A stretch of 20,665 nt of DNA. Source: a virus. The stretch covers positions 1 through 20,665 of the IMG/VR virus record IMGVR_UViG_3300043446_002364; one strand, given 5' to 3'. Shown here piece by piece: positions 18,102 to 20,665 of the stretch. Numbering within the stretch: the stretch's first letter is position 1; the number at the start of each line of letters is the position of its first letter. The position numbers and the translations under genes were made by a program. The notes below the pieces were generated by a model. It saw only the letters and a program-made list of their open reading frames with translations, ran no database searches and was not told the DNA's origin.

Positions 18102-18941
18102 ATGTCGGAAGAGATGGTGACACTCACCTCGGATTCACCAGCCGGGGCTTCGGACAGCGGCGCGGCAAACGCCATCATGGATATGGTTCGGGATACCGTC
18201 GATCCCGGATCTATTGCCCAAGACGTTAACAACACGGGCGTCCAAGAGTCATACGATGTGTATGACTTGCTGGGTGTTGATCAAACACCCACGCAACCTG
18301 TAGCGCAGGAAGAACCCAATCCTGTTCCCTACGATAGGTTTCGCGAAGTCAATGAACGAGCGAAATCTGCCAACGATAGGTTGAGTCGTTGGGGCGATGT
18401 CATTTCCGAATTCGAGCGTCAGGGTTTTGGCTCTGCCGCCGATGTGCAAGCTGCGTTGATTCAACAGCAACAGCAAGCGCAGGAACAGGCAATCGTTGAT
18501 CGGTACAGGGAACTGGAACAGCAGGAACTGTTGGACCCGCAAACTAGCCAGCTGCAAATGGCTGCTGAGTTGGAACGCTTTCGGTATCAACAGGCGATGC
18601 AACAAGTGTCGCAGTTCATGCTGGATCAACAAAAGTCTTCTTCGTATGCTCAGTACCCGCTAGCCAAGAAGAATGAAGCTATGGTTGATGATCTTGTCAG
18701 CCGTGGTGTTCAGCCTACTGAAGCAGTCCGTATTGTGCATGAACAGGTTGATCGCCTTACCAAGGCGTTGGTTCCTGAACTACTTTCCCGTATGCAGAAG
18801 GGGCAAGCTGCCCCAACTCCCTCTGGATCTGGAAATAGCGCAAGACCTGCTATCGCCAATGGTGGGCAACCAGTTTCCCAAGGAGCGCGTAGCTCCCTGA
18901 GCCAACTGCTAGGTATCGGTCAAAACCGTAAATCCATTTGA
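18102..18941 (+). CDS. Probable scaffolding protein (279 aa)
   Basis: ATG 18102 has AAGGA twelve bases upstream, a long spacing; ATG 18114 is an alternative. The product is Gln/Glu-rich and helical with disordered ends. Residues 75-90 read NPVPYDRFREVNERAK, typical of phage scaffold proteins, followed by Gln-rich coiled-coil stretches (IQQQQQAQEQAIVDRY, QQAMQQVSQFMLDQQ) and a C-terminal Ser/Gly tail ending NRKSI. Its position between portal and major capsid gene is the usual one for scaffolds. A scaffold directs prohead assembly and is removed before packaging. No protease domain is seen. Confidence 0.8.
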   Translation: MSEEMVTLTSDSPAGASDSGAANAIMDMVRDTVDPGSIAQDVNNTGVQESYDVYDLLGVDQTPTQPVAQEEPNPVPYDRFREVNERAKSANDRLSRWGDVISEFERQGFGSAADVQAALIQQQQQAQEQAIVDRYRELEQQELLDPQTSQLQMAAELERFRYQQAMQQVSQFMLDQQKSSSYAQYPLAKKNEAMVDDLVSRGVQPTEAVRIVHEQVDRLTKALVPELLSRMQKGQAAPTPSGSGNSARPAIANGGQPVSQGARSSLSQLLGIGQNRKSI

Positions 18942-18952
18942 GGTAAAAAACA

Positions 18953-19969
18953 ATGGCTATTGACTTCAATGGTGCCTTGACTCTGGCGGATCATGCCGCG
19001 ATCAGCAATGACCCGCTCGTCAAGGAAATCACCAAATCCCTTCACCAGACTTGGAATGCCCTCAAGGACATTCCGCTCTTTACGTCGCCGTCGCTCAAGC
19101 AGGTTGGAATGCGGTATCTCAATACCAATATTCCTCTGCCGAACTGGTCTACCGTCAACGGTGAGCCTGTTCCAGTTAAGGGTCGCCCCAAATCCTACGA
19201 AGAGAATATGTATCTTGTTCGCAACAAGATCCTTGTTGACCATCTTCTTCTGGATCAGCCGACCAATATTATTGATCCAATTGAAGCTCAAGTGCAGATC
19301 TTCCTTGAAGGTTTTGCCTATGACTTCAATGACAAGTTCATTAATAACAACCCGGCTACTGGTACTGTGGACTGCTTCCCCGGCCTTGCGTATCGTCTGG
19401 ACAATGCTGCTGATTTCGATATTCCGTCGCAGATGTCGGTTATTGCTCCTGATGCAGCGCGTATTGACTTGAGTGCTAATACTACCTCGTCTACTGCAAA
19501 TACTTTTTTTGCGTATCTTCAAGAACTGCTTGACAACATGAATGCTCCGAATGGAGATGGCATTGTCTTGTATATGTCCGAGAAGTGCAAGCGTCAGGTT
19601 GAATATGCCATTCGTGTCATGGGCATTGGTGCTGGATTTGATGTTACGCAGGATTCGTTCGACCGACCTGTTGAGAAGTTCAAGAATGCAACGGTGCGCG
19701 TAGTCGGACGAAAGTCTGATGGTGTTACTGGAATTATTTCCGATGCTCAATCGGCATCTGGAATTACTGGAGCAACTGCATCTACGATCTATGCTGTTCG
19801 TTATGGCACTGGCTATGTTCAGGGTTGGCAGTCGGGTCCGTTCAAGCCAACGTACCTTGGCCTTTCCAAGGAAAATGGCATCATGCACAACGTTGTCTTC
19901 GACTGGGGTATTGGTCTCTGGGTGCCTCATACCCGTGCTATTGGTCGGCTCTTCTGCCGCGTTGCGTAA
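18953..19969 (+). CDS. Major capsid protein
   Basis: ATG 18953 has GAGGT eight bases upstream, overlapping the scaffold stop. The 338-residue product has the composition and position of an HK97-fold capsid protein. Notable blocks are an N-terminal helix (DHAAISNDPLVKEITKSL), the E-loop-like QVGMRYLNTNIPLPNW segment, a spine-helix-like region (EAQVQIFLEGFAYDFNDKF), and the C-terminal YGTGYVQGWQSGP with a VVFDWGIGLW strand. It lacks a long N-terminal delta domain, in keeping with a separate scaffold gene. It forms the icosahedral shell. Family assignment beyond this would need a profile search. Confidence 0.88.
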   Translation: MAIDFNGALTLADHAAISNDPLVKEITKSLHQTWNALKDIPLFTSPSLKQVGMRYLNTNIPLPNWSTVNGEPVPVKGRPKSYEENMYLVRNKILVDHLLLDQPTNIIDPIEAQVQIFLEGFAYDFNDKFINNNPATGTVDCFPGLAYRLDNAADFDIPSQMSVIAPDAARIDLSANTTSSTANTFFAYLQELLDNMNAPNGDGIVLYMSEKCKRQVEYAIRVMGIGAGFDVTQDSFDRPVEKFKNATVRVVGRKSDGVTGIISDAQSASGITGATASTIYAVRYGTGYVQGWQSGPFKPTYLGLSKENGIMHNVVFDWGIGLWVPHTRAIGRLFCRVA

Positions 19970-19989
19970 TAAGAAAGAGAGTTTGAATT

Positions 19990-20583
19990 ATGGCTAAAGA
20001 TGCAAAGCTGACATTCAGCTTCGCGGCGGTTTCCGCTAGTACTGCCAACCATATTCTTCAGACTGCCACTACGGGTGTTGTCACTCTTGGTGGAGCTGCG
20101 GATACTTGGCAGCGAGGTTATTCCAACACGCTCAATGTAGGTGGATTTACCAGCTATGCTGCTGCGTCTGGACCTGTGCCACCGGCAACTGAAACCGGAA
20201 TTGTTTCCGCTACGGCTCCTATCCAAGGAAGTATGACTGGCATGATGGGTTGTGACGTTTACGTCACTTCTACGATTGCTTCGTCGCTTACCTTGGCTGG
20301 AACTCCTGCGGGTGTTGTAACCATTTTCGTTGAAGGGGCCAATGACAGTTCGGCTGGATCTGGTACTGCTGGAAGCGATTGGGGGCCGGTATCTGCTGGT
20401 TACGTTGTTCCTGCTTCGCTTTCTGCAAAGCGTGTGAATATTCAGTTGACCGATACGACGAAGCCGCATCTTCGTATTGCCGTGATGGTTAATCATGGTG
20501 GCACGACTGCTTCGACGGGTACGGTTACGATTACCAATGCGGCTCTCTCCTTGGGCCGTGATGGAATTAACCCGGTCGGTTGA
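19990..20583 (+). CDS. Putative capsid decoration protein, beta-rich (197 aa)
   Basis: ATG 19990 follows the capsid gene by 20 bases, with only a weak purine-rich site (AGAGAG). The product is rich in Thr, Ala, Gly and Val, with alternating strands (TTGVVTLGGAADTW, SSLTLAGTPAGVVTIFV). The ending KPHLRIAVMVNHGG, then STGTVTITNAALSLGRDG resembles Bbp16-like capsid cement proteins, which lie right after the capsid gene in several phages. That match is from memory. No Cys cluster and no membrane segment. A role as shell-stabilising protein is likely from position and composition. Confidence 0.65.
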   Translation: MAKDAKLTFSFAAVSASTANHILQTATTGVVTLGGAADTWQRGYSNTLNVGGFTSYAAASGPVPPATETGIVSATAPIQGSMTGMMGCDVYVTSTIASSLTLAGTPAGVVTIFVEGANDSSAGSGTAGSDWGPVSAGYVVPASLSAKRVNIQLTDTTKPHLRIAVMVNHGGTTASTGTVTITNAALSLGRDGINPVG

Positions 20584-20586
20584 TAA

Positions 20587-20665
20587 ATGACTAGGGCGCA
20601 ACTCAAACAGCGAATCCGTGTCCTTGGTTCGCACCTGTTTAACACAGGTGCGGATCAAGACCCGT
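20587..20665 (+). CDS. Connector-like gene, cut by the window edge
   Basis: ATG 20587 begins three bases after the upstream stop and the frame stays open to the end of the window. Only 26 residues are visible, beginning MTRAQLKQRIR and then VLGSHLFNT. Short openings of this type are usual for head-tail connector (adaptor) proteins, which normally follow the capsid genes, but 26 residues are too few to name the family. No stop codon is in view. Confidence 0.6.
   Translation, partial: MTRAQLKQRIRVLGSHLFNTGADQDP

Noticed and set aside
18920-19930. 336-residue minus-strand frame opposite the major capsid gene
   Set aside because: Shadow of the capsid gene: no ribosome site, Arg/Ser/Asn-rich composition, and the plus frame has family-like features and good spacing.

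Overview
This window is part of the genome of a tailed double-stranded DNA phage, or a prophage-like copy of one. No host gene was recognised. The evidence is an ordered head-morphogenesis block at the right (probable small terminase, large terminase, P22-type portal, probable scaffold, major capsid protein, a small beta-rich capsid-associated protein and the start of a connector-like gene), together with phage-style nucleotide metabolism genes (thyX, dut), an SSB, an ArdC-type anti-restriction protein and a probable endolysin. Most genes have Shine-Dalgarno starts and sigma70-like promoters, so the host is a bacterium. A few genes look leaderless, a habit common in Actinobacteria and Deinococcus but not restricted to them. 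The host cannot be named from this sequence.

Layout. (1) 1-6971, minus strand: thirteen small early-type genes, the leftmost one cut by the window edge. They form short, tightly packed transcription units. Six copies of one promoter module (TTGACA, a 17-bp conserved spacer, then a -10 box) precede six of the units, and most leaders carry a GC-rich hairpin just upstream of the Shine-Dalgarno site. Recognisable products are ArdC, two Cys-rich putative zinc proteins and an LTPHEI-motif protein. (2) About 5,497-5,760, 6,187-6,668 and 7,069-7,376: non-coding DNA with five copies of an 18-bp motif (ACCCA..GGAGGTGACAG), many ATGCAT/GCATTATG words and a long alternating GT/GC tract. This lies near the switch from minus-strand to plus-strand genes and is a candidate origin or packaging/regulatory locus. 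(3) 7,389-8,540, plus: two hypothetical genes and thyX. (4) 8,510-10,372, minus: a hypothetical gene, dut, a CHAP-like endolysin and a DUF5872 protein, with a strong terminator between the dut and endolysin units. (5) 10,516-11,584, plus: a small membrane protein, a hypothetical gene and ssb. (6) 11,664-11,870, minus: a small LuxR-type HTH protein, divergent from a chain of five tiny Lys-rich genes (11,946-13,044), some of them DUF6321- and DUF6496-like. (7) 12,899-13,294, minus: a DUF3310-like protein overlapping its plus-strand neighbour. (8) 13,312-20,665, plus: the head genes.

How it fits together. The left arm looks like an early take-over module with many parallel promoters. ThyX and dUTPase supply thymidylate and keep dUTP low, and SSB serves replication. 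The head genes are translationally coupled and have no clear internal promoter, so they are probably read as one long transcript. The least explained parts are the repeated promoter/hairpin modules and the non-coding repeat region around 5.5-7.4 kb.
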